Shown piece after piece: positions 53,753 through 63,391 of a DNA stretch of 64,000 nucleotides; the stretch's first letter is position 1, and the number at the start of each line of letters is the position of its first letter. The DNA comes from Candidatus Cloacimonadota bacterium (GTDB lineage Bacteria > Cloacimonadota > Cloacimonadia > Cloacimonadales > Cloacimonadaceae). Under the pieces are notes generated by a model. The model was not told the DNA's origin and ran no database searches. It saw only the letters and a list, made by a program, of their open reading frames with translations. The stretch lies in the NCBI GenBank assembly GCA_029781115.1, contig JAKOXG010000011.1, positions 62,001-126,000 of the forward strand, read 5' to 3'. The translations under genes and the position numbers were made by a program.

Positions 53753-56626
53753 ATGAAGAAAACACTTCTGACTATAATGTTGATTGTTGCGTTTGTGTCG
53801 ATATGCGGCGCCCAGAGAGCCAGTCTGGCCTATATCGAAGCAAGCAAGGCTCCGCATGAGCTCTATCAACAAGCCCAAGCCCTGCAAAATGCGGGCGTGG
53901 AAATCTATTACTACAACCAAGCCGGCTTTTTGGTGGCTCCGGACTCCGCCCGGCACCAAAGCCTGAATATTGCCAAAACCATCGCCCCGGATGGCCAGCT
54001 CTACTTGGTGAGTTCTCCTGACGGCTCTCTCCCTCAGCTTCCTGATGATGCGGGAACGCCTGTATTGCAGCTGGGAAGCGTCATCCTGTTAGACAGTCCT
54101 CTGGACGAGGTGTCTTTGCGGCAAAAGATACGCTACTCCTTCGTGCCCCTGCGGCAGGAGCCCCTGAAGCTGCCGGAACCTCAGTCCCAAAGCAGCTTTA
54201 ACGCCACTGCTTCGGATGATATTCAGGCCATCGTAAACTTGGTGCAGACGAGCTCCGTGCTGTCCATGATCCAGAGTTTGCAGGACTTCGGCACCCGCTT
54301 TGCCTTGGCGGATAATCGCCTCACCGTCAGTGAGTGGATCCGGGATCAGTTTATCAGCTTTGGCGTGCCCAATGTGGAGCTGCAGAGCTTTGAATGGCGC
54401 AACACCATCCAAAACAACGTGGTAGCCACCATCCCCGGTAGCGTGTATCCCGATGAATACATCATAGTGGGCGGGCATCATGACTCCATCAACAGCTATG
54501 ACAATCCCTACATTTTTGCACCCGGAGCGGATGACAATGCCAGCGGAGCGGTAGCTTGTTTGGAGATGGCACGCGTGATGATGGCAAGCGGTTTTCAGCC
54601 CAAACGCAGTATCCGCTTTATCACCTATGCAGCAGAGGAGTTTGGCCTTTGGGGCTCCAAATATGATGCGGCTCAACTCGCTGCGGCAGAACTGGATATC
54701 CGCCTCATGATCAACCACGATATGATCTCCAACAACGTCTCCGCCCCCGGTGATTGGCAGGTGCGCTTGATGCCCTATTGGGGCTGCATCGAACACAGCC
54801 TCCATGCCCAAAAGCTCACCTCACTCTACACCGATTTGGAAGCCTATTTCGGCGAGCTGAACAGCCCCAGCAGCGACAGCGCCTCCTATTGGGGGAAAGG
54901 ATACAATGTAGTCTACTTCTTTGAAAGCCACTTCTCACCTTACTACCACTCCAGCAATGACATCGTGGCAAATATCGATCCCGACTACGCCGCAGAGGTG
55001 ATCAAAGCCTCCACCGCCGTCGCCGCCAACTTTGCCGATATGCCCGCCGCACCCACCAACCTGTCCGTGCAAGACTACGGAGATGGACAATCACTGCGCC
55101 TGACCTGGAAAGCATCAACAGACCCAAGTGTCAGCAACTACAGAGTTTACTGGGGCACCAATTACGGCAATCTGCTGCAAAACCACGTGGATTGCAGCGG
55201 TGACAGCTTTGTCCTGAGCGGACTCACCGAGGGCACCGAATATATGGTCAGCGTCTCTGCTCTGGATGCAGGCAATCTGGAAAGCGTCAGCATCTCAGGC
55301 TCGGGCACACCCAACTTATACCCTCTCGCACCCACCGGCTTTGCGGATGATCCGCAGAACGACCGCATTCAGCTTTCCTGGCAGCCCAATAGCGAATACG
55401 ACCTGGCGGGCTACCATCTCTATCGCAATTCCACACCCGGCGCAGAACCCGTCCTTTTAGCCACCTTGGCGCCCTCCGAGACCAGCTATGTGGATCGTAG
55501 AGTCAGTGGCGGTTTACACAGCTATTATTACCGTATTTACGCCTTTGACGCGGATGGAAACCTCAGCGCCTGCTCAAAGGTTCTCTGCTCCCGTCCTTTC
55601 ACCATGGATCAGGGCGTGCTGATCATAGATGAGACCATAGGCGGCAATGGAAACAGCCCCATGAGCCCCACCGATGAGATGCTTGAAGAGTTTTATGCCG
55701 ACGTGCTGGCAGAATATCAGCCACACCTGATAAATGTGGGGAATATAGAGCTGAATTTGGCTGATCTGGGCGCCTTTTCCGCCGTCCTTTGGCATGCTCA
55801 CGATCAAGCCCAGGTAGGGTTCAGAGATTTCAATGACATCACCCGGGAATATGTGCAGCGCGGTGGCAAGCTGCTTCTCAGCACACTCACTCCCAGCTTC
55901 CTGTTCGAGCGTATCTCCGCCCCTGCTTCTTTCGCACCCGGAATGTTCATCTACGATGTGCTGGGAATTGCGGAAACTGATCTCACCAACCAAAGCCGCT
56001 TCAAAACCGCTCTACCACTGCAAGCCGGCTTTCCGCAGCTTCAGGTAGACCCGCTCAAAAGCGCAGCAGCACTCAACCATCACCTCTTCAAGATAGAAGG
56101 CATGACGCCCACCAATGACGCTACGGCTATCTATTCCTACTCCGGTGATTATGCCGATGACAGCCCCCAAGGCTACCTCAATGGCCGAGCCGTGGGCATC
56201 AGGAATGAATATGGCAACGGCACCGCCATCACCTTGAGCTTCCCGCTTTACCACATGGTGGCTGATAGCGCCAAAGCCATGGTGCAACACGTCTTTCGTC
56301 ACGACTTTGACCAGCTCTACCCCAGTGAAGCTGGCAGCAACACTCCCCCTGTCTTGAGCCTTTCCCAGCCCTCACCCAATCCCTTTTCCAACACCGTGAG
56401 CATCACCCTCAAAGCCAGGAACTTTGATAAAAACGCCACGGTAAAGGTCTACAACCAAAGAGGACAGCTGGTGCACACCCTCATGCGGGACCTGCCTTAC
56501 AGCACGCAGGAATTGAAGTGGGATGGACGTGACGAGCAGGGCAGAAAGGTGGGCAGCGGCGTCTACTTCCTGCAGGCGAAGCAGGGCAAGCATACCGCTA
56601 CCAAGAAGATAGTGCTGATCAGATAA
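53753..56626 (+). CDS. Secreted M28 zinc peptidase with FN3 and T9SS-type C-terminus
   Basis: A 957-aa protein with signal peptide (MKKTLLTIMLIVAFVSICGA). The M28 catalytic domain has zinc ligands in order: His and Asp in VGGHHDS and GADDNASG, Glu pair in YAAEEFG, Asp in NHDMIS, and His in SPYYHSSND. Two FN3 domains follow (PAAPTNLSVQDYG, PLAPTGFADDPQN), then a region of unknown fold containing VLIIDETIGGNG, and a C-terminal sorting-type domain with PSPNPFSNTVSI, YNQRGQLVHTL and GSGVYFLQA. Probably an exported aminopeptidase for peptide scavenging. AGGAG at 53741-53745 sets the start; an upstream in-frame start at 53660 lacks support. Confidence 0.9.
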   Translation: MKKTLLTIMLIVAFVSICGAQRASLAYIEASKAPHELYQQAQALQNAGVEIYYYNQAGFLVAPDSARHQSLNIAKTIAPDGQLYLVSSPDGSLPQLPDDAGTPVLQLGSVILLDSPLDEVSLRQKIRYSFVPLRQEPLKLPEPQSQSSFNATASDDIQAIVNLVQTSSVLSMIQSLQDFGTRFALADNRLTVSEWIRDQFISFGVPNVELQSFEWRNTIQNNVVATIPGSVYPDEYIIVGGHHDSINSYDNPYIFAPGADDNASGAVACLEMARVMMASGFQPKRSIRFITYAAEEFGLWGSKYDAAQLAAAELDIRLMINHDMISNNVSAPGDWQVRLMPYWGCIEHSLHAQKLTSLYTDLEAYFGELNSPSSDSASYWGKGYNVVYFFESHFSPYYHSSNDIVANIDPDYAAEVIKASTAVAANFADMPAAPTNLSVQDYGDGQSLRLTWKASTDPSVSNYRVYWGTNYGNLLQNHVDCSGDSFVLSGLTEGTEYMVSVSALDAGNLESVSISGSGTPNLYPLAPTGFADDPQNDRIQLSWQPNSEYDLAGYHLYRNSTPGAEPVLLATLAPSETSYVDRRVSGGLHSYYYRIYAFDADGNLSACSKVLCSRPFTMDQGVLIIDETIGGNGNSPMSPTDEMLEEFYADVLAEYQPHLINVGNIELNLADLGAFSAVLWHAHDQAQVGFRDFNDITREYVQRGGKLLLSTLTPSFLFERISAPASFAPGMFIYDVLGIAETDLTNQSRFKTALPLQAGFPQLQVDPLKSAAALNHHLFKIEGMTPTNDATAIYSYSGDYADDSPQGYLNGRAVGIRNEYGNGTAITLSFPLYHMVADSAKAMVQHVFRHDFDQLYPSEAGSNTPPVLSLSQPSPNPFSNTVSITLKARNFDKNATVKVYNQRGQLVHTLMRDLPYSTQELKWDGRDEQGRKVGSGVYFLQAKQGKHTATKKIVLIR

Positions 56627-56631
56627 GCGTT

Positions 56632-56831
56632 GTATGGTCGCTCGCCCTGGCGACCTTGTACGGGCGGTTGCCAAATCGCCGCAATCAAACGCAGTTTAAT
56701 GTTTTCCACGGATGCACACGGATGTGCACGGATGGAGCGACTGCATCGGCTTTGGCTGCAAGCTGCGCTTGCATGCGGTGGTTCAGCGACCGCCGGCTAC
56801 AAGAAGAGGTCGCTACGGCGAGCGACCATAC
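56632..56831. mobile_element. 200-bp MITE-like element with 15-bp perfect terminal inverted repeats
   Basis: GTATGGTCGCTCGCC at 56632-56646 is the exact reverse complement of GGCGAGCGACCATAC at 56817-56831. The ends are family A REP-like units (56632-56693 and 56775-56831). The interior has short CACGGATG direct repeats near 56707-56735 and no ORF. It sits between the convergent M28 peptidase gene and the terminator at 56834. Target-site duplication is not evident. Confidence 0.65.
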
Positions 56832-56833
56832 CA

Positions 56834-56872
56834 CAAAAAAGGATGCCTGCGAAACGCATTTCACAGGCATCC
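56834..56872 (-). terminator. Intrinsic terminator of the 56940 gene, shared module
   Basis: Minus-strand GGATGCCTG pairs with CAGGCATCC (56864-56872 with 56841-56849), followed by a T-run. Related to the terminators at 52300, 59528 and 60796. Confidence 0.88.
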
Positions 56873-56939
56873 CTATCTATTCAGCGTTGGTCAGCTTCAT
56901 GCCCGGTTTTCAAGCGGACAAGCCGGCCATGACGCATTG

Positions 56940-59345
56940 TTATTTCGTTAGTACTATTTTCTTGGTGGAGTTGTAGTCTTTGGCGCTCATCTTATACAGA
57001 TACACACCGGAGGAGAGTTCCTTACCGGAGCTGTCACGTCCATTCCAGTTGATCTGATACCTTCCGGCGGTCTCGTGGTTTTCTTCAAAGCTGCGCACCA
57101 ATTGGCCTCTGGTGTTGTAGATATCGATCCTCACCTTGCCACCCTCTTTGATCTGATAAGGAATCATGGTGCTGGGGTTGAAGGGGTTGGGATAGGCATC
57201 TTCCAGCATGGTGATGGTGGGCATGGAGGGGGCGCCGCCTTCCTCTTCAATACGCAGGATCACGCTGACGTAGCCATGGTAGTTTGAGCTGCCGTCCATA
57301 TCTACGTTCTGCAACCAGTAATAGTAGGTTCCTTCCTCATACAAGTCGGTATCAAGATAGCTGTAATTCTGTGCACCTGAGGTGTTGGTTCCATGAATCA
57401 GGGGGCAGATTTGGGCTGCTGAGCTCAGCTCGGGTTTGTCATTGCGATAGATGTAGTAGCCCAAGACATTGGTCTCACTCTGGGAAACCCAGGCAAGCTG
57501 CACATAGTTTTGAGCGGTGAGTGTGGCTGAGAAATGAGAGAGCTCCACGGGAAGTGTGGGGTTGTTGCCATTACCCATCAACAGCTCAATATCAGCATTT
57601 TTGGCTGCATTTATCGTGAAGCTGGCTGTGCCGGATGTCATCTCATAAGCCTGCCAGGTGCTGCCTTGTTTGCAAGCTGCCCAATCTCCAACCGGACCGG
57701 CGACATTGATAGTCCAAGGACCCGCTCCCAGCAGAGTGATACGCTTGTGGAAACTGGCGGTGAAATTGGCGGCATTGGGAATAGCGCCGGGGGCTGTACT
57801 GCTGTAATTGGCATTGCCACCTGTGAGGGTGATTGTGTTGTTGCCCTCTACTTTGGGTACACCATTATTGAGGTCGTAATAGTCTGTGATGACGATGTTG
57901 TCGATGTTCATGCGACATCTTCCCGAGGGGGTTACATCTGGGTTAGGTCTGATACGCATACGAATATTTCCAGACACATTGACTACGGCACTGAATGTAT
58001 CATATGGGGTTACAGGCGTGAAGGGCACGCCAACTTGAGTCCAGATCTGTGTTTGATCAGTATAACTATTGGTGGTATATTCTACTATCCAAGAGGTTTG
58101 AGTTTCAGTACCATACTGACAATAATCAAATGAAATAGTGCCAGCACCATTGGCTTTACTATCATTCATAGACATCATTGCAGTTGAGGTTGTTGCTTGC
58201 ATACGGGCACTTCTTACTCCTTCATACCAATCATTAGAAGCTGGGACATTAGGAACCACGACATCGTCCAGATACCATTCACGTCCATTTAAGACCAACG
58301 TTCCGGCCAAAAAACTTCCCTTTACTTCGTTTGCTCCATCAAAATCAACATAGTATCCAGGTGGTGGGGGTGCTGTTACTGAGCCAGTCAGGCCCACATT
58401 CTGAGCTGTCGCTCCGGGTGAGGTGCATTGCACAGTACCGGAGTAGCTACCCACAGCCAATCCTGCCACTAAACGGACACTGATATCGGTTGATGTCACG
58501 GTGCCGCCGGAGGGGGTGAGACTTAAACTGCCTGAATAGGTGTTGCCATCGAGAGACAGTTCAAAATTGGTGGGTGCACTGATTGAAATATTCCCAGTCA
58601 GGTTGTTTCCACTCACGCTGAAGGTCTGCGCTGTGGAGGGACCCTGGTTCTCTTCGTAGGTAAAATCGCTAAGAGATGGGGGAGAAACATTTAATATGGG
58701 GTTGCTGCTTGTGGATTGAACATTACCATAAACTGTGAAAGTTCCTTGTAGACCTCCGGTGCCACTAGCATTTGGAGAATTGTACATGTAGAGCCTGAAC
58801 CCGCAAGTTGTAAGATTAGAATAACCAACTAAGGGATCATTAGGAATTGTAGTGTGCGCCATGGTGTTTCCGGTCATGCTGATACTGCTGGTACTATTCT
58901 TGTATGTAAATACGCCATTATTGTTGTTAATATTGGAGTGTAGCGCAGTATAGCTATCAATAGTGGTCGCATAGTTGTCAGCACTGCCTCTCCATTCAGC
59001 AGTTTTGGGTCCACTGCCACTTTTATAAAGCCCAAAATCAATTTTAGTGATTTCAAAAGCATATCCAGCATTAGCAGTGATATCGAAGCCAATGTATTTA
59101 CCTGTGTCAATCACGGTGCCTGAAGGCCATTCTTTTGCCCTGTAGCAGTTGTTAGAGGAGCCAAAAGCTGCTCCGATAATCTTCATATCCCCCATAGACA
59201 ACCCAGCAGGATTGGTTCCAGAATAAGGATAAGATGTTGTGTAACTACTCGTGGTAAAAGTATACGTGGCCGTAAACGGCGTTCCTTGTGCAAAGCTGGC
59301 TGCTACAGCGAAGACCAGCAAAATAATCAAACTTAACTTCTTCAT
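56940..59345 (-). CDS. Secreted beta-rich protein A with T9SS-type C-terminus
   Basis: An 801-aa protein. Signal peptide (to about 20); an N-terminal domain starting TPFTATYTFTTSSY (about 22-215); an Ig-like module (PPSLSDFTYEENQGPSTAQ to GLTGSV, about 225-335) of a kind frequent in secreted proteins; a second jelly-roll-like region (YYVDFDGANEVKGS); a spacer; then a block shared with the genes at 59598 and 60862: LPVELSHFSATLTAQNYVQL, NPFNPSTMIPYQI, YNTRGQLVRSF, SSGVYLYKM. No enzymatic motif recognised; probably cell-surface or released. AGGAGG precedes the ATG; a TTGACA/GGTGT promoter module lies upstream. Confidence 0.82.
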   Translation of the reverse strand: MKKLSLIILLVFAVAASFAQGTPFTATYTFTTSSYTTSYPYSGTNPAGLSMGDMKIIGAAFGSSNNCYRAKEWPSGTVIDTGKYIGFDITANAGYAFEITKIDFGLYKSGSGPKTAEWRGSADNYATTIDSYTALHSNINNNNGVFTYKNSTSSISMTGNTMAHTTIPNDPLVGYSNLTTCGFRLYMYNSPNASGTGGLQGTFTVYGNVQSTSSNPILNVSPPSLSDFTYEENQGPSTAQTFSVSGNNLTGNISISAPTNFELSLDGNTYSGSLSLTPSGGTVTSTDISVRLVAGLAVGSYSGTVQCTSPGATAQNVGLTGSVTAPPPPGYYVDFDGANEVKGSFLAGTLVLNGREWYLDDVVVPNVPASNDWYEGVRSARMQATTSTAMMSMNDSKANGAGTISFDYCQYGTETQTSWIVEYTTNSYTDQTQIWTQVGVPFTPVTPYDTFSAVVNVSGNIRMRIRPNPDVTPSGRCRMNIDNIVITDYYDLNNGVPKVEGNNTITLTGGNANYSSTAPGAIPNAANFTASFHKRITLLGAGPWTINVAGPVGDWAACKQGSTWQAYEMTSGTASFTINAAKNADIELLMGNGNNPTLPVELSHFSATLTAQNYVQLAWVSQSETNVLGYYIYRNDKPELSSAAQICPLIHGTNTSGAQNYSYLDTDLYEEGTYYYWLQNVDMDGSSNYHGYVSVILRIEEEGGAPSMPTITMLEDAYPNPFNPSTMIPYQIKEGGKVRIDIYNTRGQLVRSFEENHETAGRYQINWNGRDSSGKELSSGVYLYKMSAKDYNSTKKIVLTK

Positions 59346-59398
59346 AATTCCTCCTGTAGAATTATCTAAAAGGTGACTTATAATAATTGTCTATGTTC

Positions 59399-59428
59399 AC
59401 ACCCTAAATTGAGTGGCTCTTTTGTCAA
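59399..59428 (-). promoter_or_regulatory. Shared promoter module, copy 1
   Basis: Minus-strand TTGACA (complement 59423-59428), an 18-nt spacer containing GAGCCAC, and GGGTGT (complement 59399-59404), about 54 nt before the ATG at 59345. The same arrangement occurs at 60684 and 63392. Confidence 0.5.
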
Positions 59429-59527
59429 GCCTTTCTTTGTAGCTTTTTCTTTACACAGGTGTGGGCAGCGGCGCAACTGCTTGACTTCCGCCCAAATCCA
59501 TCTCTTACTCTCAAGGAATACAGACAC

Positions 59528-59566
59528 AAAAAAGGACGCCCGCGTTTGGGTTGCACGGGCATCCTT
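59528..59566 (-). terminator. Intrinsic terminator of the 59598 gene, shared module
   Basis: Minus-strand AGGATGCCCGT pairs with GCGGGCGTCCT, then a T-run. Flanked on the plus strand by TATCTATC and AGCTAAGTT, as in related copies. Confidence 0.87.
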
Positions 59567-59597
59567 ATCTATCACTTTAGCTAAGTTGTCGGTGTGT

Positions 59598-60629
59598 TTA
59601 TTTCTGCAATACTATCTTCTTGGTGGAGCTATAGTTGCCGCTGCTCATCCGGTAGAGATAGATGCCGGAGGTCAGCTCCTTGCCATAGCTGTCGCAACCA
59701 TCCCAGAAGATGTTGTAGTTTCCCGGGGCGCTGTGATAACGTTCAAAGCTGCGCACTATCTGGCCTCTTTGGTTGTAGACGTCTATCCTCACATTGGCGG
59801 GATCTTCGAGCTGGTAGCAGAAGGTGGTGCTGGGGTTGAAGGGATTGGGGAAGGCGTCTTTCAATTGCGTAAAGACGGGTATTTCAGGAGCACCGCCCTC
59901 GATAGTGATACAAAAGACCACGCTCACGGGGCCGTGGAAGCCATTGCTGCCGTCCATATCCACGCTTTGCAGCCAATAGTAGTAGGTTCCCTCCTCGGTC
60001 AAATCCTTGTCGTAATAGTTGTAAGTCTGCGTGCTTGAGGTATTGGTGCCTGCTATCAGCCCCGAGACCTGAATGGCGGTGCTCAGGTCAAAGCTGTCGT
60101 TGCGATACAGATAGTAGCCCAAAAGGTTGCTTTCACTCTGTGAAACCCAGTTGAGCAGCACGTAGTTTTGAGCGGTGAGCGTAGCCGAGAAGTGCGAGAG
60201 CTCCACGGGGAGGGTGGGGTCGGTGACTGAGCCGGAACATTGCAAGGTTTTTTCCACGACCGGCCCAAGATAGTAGCCCAGATATATGTTGTTTGAGTAG
60301 TTGCCGATAGCCAGATCCTTGTCCATCCGCACATAAACAGTGGTAGGAGCCACATAGCCGTTACCGTCAGAAAAAACTCTCAACGTGCCGGAATAGGTGC
60401 CATTTTCTGTGGCACATACTTCAAATTTGGTGCCCAAGGCATCAATAAGAATTGATTTCCCTGCTTGCAGACCAGACCCACTCACGGTAATAGTCTGGGG
60501 CGTGGAAGGCCCGCCACCGAATGGGTAGGTAAATGTAAGTTGTGCAGGTTCAAAGTTTATCTCCACAGTCTGTGCGAAACCAATCGCCAGGGCAAAGACC
60601 AGAATAGTGATCAAACTCAGCTTTTTCAT
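59598..60629 (-). CDS. Secreted beta-rich protein B (short) with T9SS-type C-terminus
   Basis: A 343-aa protein: signal peptide (to about residue 19, AIGFAQ), one Ig-like module (FEPAQLTFTYPFGGG to QCSGSV, about 22-133), then the C-terminal block shared with its two neighbours (LPVELSHFSATLTAQNYVLL, FPNPFNPSTTFCYQ, YNQRGQIVRSF, TSGIYLYRM). Compared with A and C it lacks the N-terminal domain and the second jelly-roll region, so it is either a minimal form or a deletion product of a paralog. ATG 60629 follows GAGGTG; a longer in-frame start at 60698 would spoil the signal peptide. Confidence 0.82.
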   Translation of the reverse strand: MKKLSLITILVFALAIGFAQTVEINFEPAQLTFTYPFGGGPSTPQTITVSGSGLQAGKSILIDALGTKFEVCATENGTYSGTLRVFSDGNGYVAPTTVYVRMDKDLAIGNYSNNIYLGYYLGPVVEKTLQCSGSVTDPTLPVELSHFSATLTAQNYVLLNWVSQSESNLLGYYLYRNDSFDLSTAIQVSGLIAGTNTSSTQTYNYYDKDLTEEGTYYYWLQSVDMDGSNGFHGPVSVVFCITIEGGAPEIPVFTQLKDAFPNPFNPSTTFCYQLEDPANVRIDVYNQRGQIVRSFERYHSAPGNYNIFWDGCDSYGKELTSGIYLYRMSSGNYSSTKKIVLQK

Positions 60630-60683
60630 TGTTACACCTCGATGAATTACATGTTTTGGCAGTCTTGCGACCAACCATTGGAT

Positions 60684-60714
60684 ACACCTTTTCTGCACCG
60701 GCCTTTTTTGTCAA
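60684..60714 (-). promoter_or_regulatory. Shared promoter module, copy 2
   Basis: Minus-strand TTGACA (complement 60709-60714), A-run plus GGCC, 19-nt spacer, and AGGTGTAT (AGGTGT complement 60684-60689), 55 nt before the ATG at 60629. Confidence 0.5.
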
Positions 60715-60795
60715 GTTAAGTTTTACATTTAGCGCATGTTATGGTGATGAATTGTATTCCAATTCATCATCTCAGCCCCACCTAAATCAATGCAA

Positions 60796-60830
60796 GAAAA
60801 AGGGATGCCCATGTTTGCGAGGGCATCCCT
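60796..60830 (-). terminator. Intrinsic terminator of the 60862 gene, shared module
   Basis: Minus-strand AGGGATGCCC pairs with GGGCATCCCT before TTTTT. The following plus-strand CTATCTATTTCAGCTAAG is shared with the other members of the set. Confidence 0.88.
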
Positions 60831-60861
60831 GTCTATCTATTTCAGCTAAGTTAAAATGCGT

Positions 60862-63330
60862 CTATTTCTGCAATACCACCTTCTTGGTGGCGCTGTAGCT
60901 GCCGCAGGTCATCTTGTAGATATATACTCCGGAGCTCAGCGCTTTGCCTGTTCCGTCACAGCCATCCCAGAGGATATGATAATTTCCTGCATTGGTGTGA
61001 ACCTGCTCAAAGCTGCGCAAGATCTGGCCTTTGGTGTTGTAAATATCTATCTTCACTCTGCCGGCATCCTTGAGCTGGTAACTGATGGTGGTGCTGGGAT
61101 TGAAGGGATTGGGATAGGCGTTCTTCAGCCGGGTAGCGTTGGGTATGCCGGGGCTTCCACCTTGGCCGCCGGTATTGAAGACTACGCTGACAGGCCCATG
61201 GAAATCCGAAGTGCCGTCCAGATCCACATTTTGCAGCCAATAGTAGTAGGTTCCGTCCTGATTCAGATCCATATCGATGTAGACGTAGGTTTGCGGGGTG
61301 GAGGTGTTTGTCCCCTCTATCATGTTGGAAATCTTGACGGCTGAGCTTAGCTCCGGGCTATCGTTACGAAAGACGTTGTAACCCAGGAGGTTGGTTTCGG
61401 TCTGGGAAATCCAGACAAGCTGCACGTAGTTTTGGGCGGTCATGGTGGCTGAGAAGTGCGAGAGTGTCACGGGCAGGGTGGGGTCTTGACCGGTGCCGGT
61501 GAGCAGCTCTATATCGGTGTTTTTGGCTGAGCCACTTATGGTGAAGGTAGCCGAGTAGTTATTGGCTGCCGTCAATTCAAAAGCCTGCCACGAGTCGCCT
61601 TGCTTATATGCCACGTAGTTTGCACTTGCGTTGGTGACGGTAAAAGTAATGGGGTTTGATCCCAGCAGCGTCAGACACCTGTGGAAGCTGGGTGTGAAGT
61701 TTTCACCATTGGGTATGTCGCTGACCGTGCCCGAGTAGTTATAGTTTACATTGCCGCCCGAGACCTTGATCTGGTTGTTATTCACCGTTCTCAGCACCTC
61801 ATTGGGGAAGTCATAATAGTGCAAGACGCGGATGCAATCGATATTCAACTGCCTTTCATTGGTGCTGCTATCCGGTGTAGACCTCAGAATGCGGATCCGC
61901 ACGGGACGGGACGTGTTTATATAGCCGGTAAAGGTCTGTATTTGACTGGGTGCGGGCGGTTGTATGGCGGTGAAGGGTTGACCCACCAGCTTCCAATCAT
62001 CTTGACCGACCTTATATTCCACCTTCCATTCCACTTGGGGGTCGTCTGCATAGCGACGATATTTAAACTCTACCATGCCGGCACCATTGGGTTTATCCTC
62101 AGTCATGGTCATGGCAGTGGTTCCATAACCTCTCAGGCGGGCACTTCTTTCACCATTGATGACATAACTCATGTCCGATCCGATCCTGGCTTGCGTCATG
62201 TCCCAATAGAAACCTTCATTGAGCGTGCCGTTGAGCTCGTTCACACCCAGGCGCACCGGTGTTGGCATTGCACTGTAGTTTCCCAACACCTCATAAGACT
62301 TTTCAAAAGCCACATAATACTCAGGCGCCGGAGTGACCGTGCCGGCAACGGCTATATATCTTTGTATGGGAGGCGTAGGGATATAATAGCCCACTATGAC
62401 GTTTCCACCGTAGGTTCCGGCATACAATCCCTGTCTCAGGCGCACATAAACATTGGTGGGAGCCAAATAGCCGCTACCGTCAGAGGGCACAAAGAAGGTG
62501 CCACTATGGTAAGTGCCATTTTCTTGCAAAGACAATTCATAACCGGGAGGTGAATCAAACTGAACCGAATGTCCGCCGGTCAGACCCGCCGCAGTCACGG
62601 TAAAGCTCTGGGCGGCTGAAGGACCAACACATTGCTGGTAAGTGATATTGGAAAGCTGAGTGGTGGAAACCTCGATTGCAGGCGATGTGCCCGTGAATGA
62701 GTAGGTGCCGCTGATGGTGATGGGGCCTTCCAAACCGGCGCCTCCTGCGTTTGTTTGGGCTCCATACATATACATCCTGAAACCGCAGCTTGTAGTGATA
62801 TTCTGATAGGCAGCACCCAGCGAGAGAACATTGCCGGTCCAACCGCCAGCCGTATTGGGATTGGTCAATGTCCCGGCACTTGTGCCTCCCAATTCGGTTA
62901 TCCCGGAAGCGAGGTGAGTGTAGCCGCTCAATGGCCACATGTAGCTATCCGTGCTTCCGGCCCACTCGGTGTAGGTCGTCCCATTGCCATCTCTACCAAT
63001 GCCAAATGTAATGGAATTGACGGTAAACTTATACCCGGACTGGGCCTCAATGGTGAAGCTTATGTATTTGCTCAGGTCGCAGGTACCTCCCGTCGGCCAG
63101 TTGATGGCTCTAAAGTTGCCATCGCAGTGTTCAGGGGGTGCAGGGGATACCCCCACTCTTTCCAAAATGCCCATTTCTATTCCGGTGTATTGGTCACCGT
63201 TATAGGGCAATGAGCCGGTGTTGCCTGTCGCACCACTGAAATCGTAGGTGGCGGTGAAAGGCCAACTGGTTTGGGCAGCACTTGCCACGATGGCAAGCGC
63301 CATAAAAACAAATAAACTTAGCTTTTTCAT
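60862..63330 (-). CDS. Secreted beta-rich protein C with T9SS-type C-terminus
   Basis: An 822-aa paralog of the 56940 protein. Signal peptide (to about 20); N-terminal domain opening WPFTATYDFSGATGNTG; Ig-like module (ISNITYQQCVGPSAAQ-type start to AVAGTV, about 220-330); jelly-roll-like region (YYVAFEKSYEVLGN); a further stretch with FHRCLTLLGSNPITFTV, also paralleled in A (FHKRITLLGAGP); then the shared C-terminal block (LPVTLSHFSATMTAQNYVQL, YPNPFNPSTTISYQL, YNTKGQILRSF, SSGVYIYKM). Function unknown. AAGGAG precedes the ATG. Confidence 0.83.
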   Translation of the reverse strand: MKKLSLFVFMALAIVASAAQTSWPFTATYDFSGATGNTGSLPYNGDQYTGIEMGILERVGVSPAPPEHCDGNFRAINWPTGGTCDLSKYISFTIEAQSGYKFTVNSITFGIGRDGNGTTYTEWAGSTDSYMWPLSGYTHLASGITELGGTSAGTLTNPNTAGGWTGNVLSLGAAYQNITTSCGFRMYMYGAQTNAGGAGLEGPITISGTYSFTGTSPAIEVSTTQLSNITYQQCVGPSAAQSFTVTAAGLTGGHSVQFDSPPGYELSLQENGTYHSGTFFVPSDGSGYLAPTNVYVRLRQGLYAGTYGGNVIVGYYIPTPPIQRYIAVAGTVTPAPEYYVAFEKSYEVLGNYSAMPTPVRLGVNELNGTLNEGFYWDMTQARIGSDMSYVINGERSARLRGYGTTAMTMTEDKPNGAGMVEFKYRRYADDPQVEWKVEYKVGQDDWKLVGQPFTAIQPPAPSQIQTFTGYINTSRPVRIRILRSTPDSSTNERQLNIDCIRVLHYYDFPNEVLRTVNNNQIKVSGGNVNYNYSGTVSDIPNGENFTPSFHRCLTLLGSNPITFTVTNASANYVAYKQGDSWQAFELTAANNYSATFTISGSAKNTDIELLTGTGQDPTLPVTLSHFSATMTAQNYVQLVWISQTETNLLGYNVFRNDSPELSSAVKISNMIEGTNTSTPQTYVYIDMDLNQDGTYYYWLQNVDLDGTSDFHGPVSVVFNTGGQGGSPGIPNATRLKNAYPNPFNPSTTISYQLKDAGRVKIDIYNTKGQILRSFEQVHTNAGNYHILWDGCDGTGKALSSGVYIYKMTCGSYSATKKVVLQK

Positions 63331-63391
63331 GATAGTATCTCCTTATAGGGTCAGATCTTGGCGGACAACTTAAGGAAAATTGTCCACTCAT

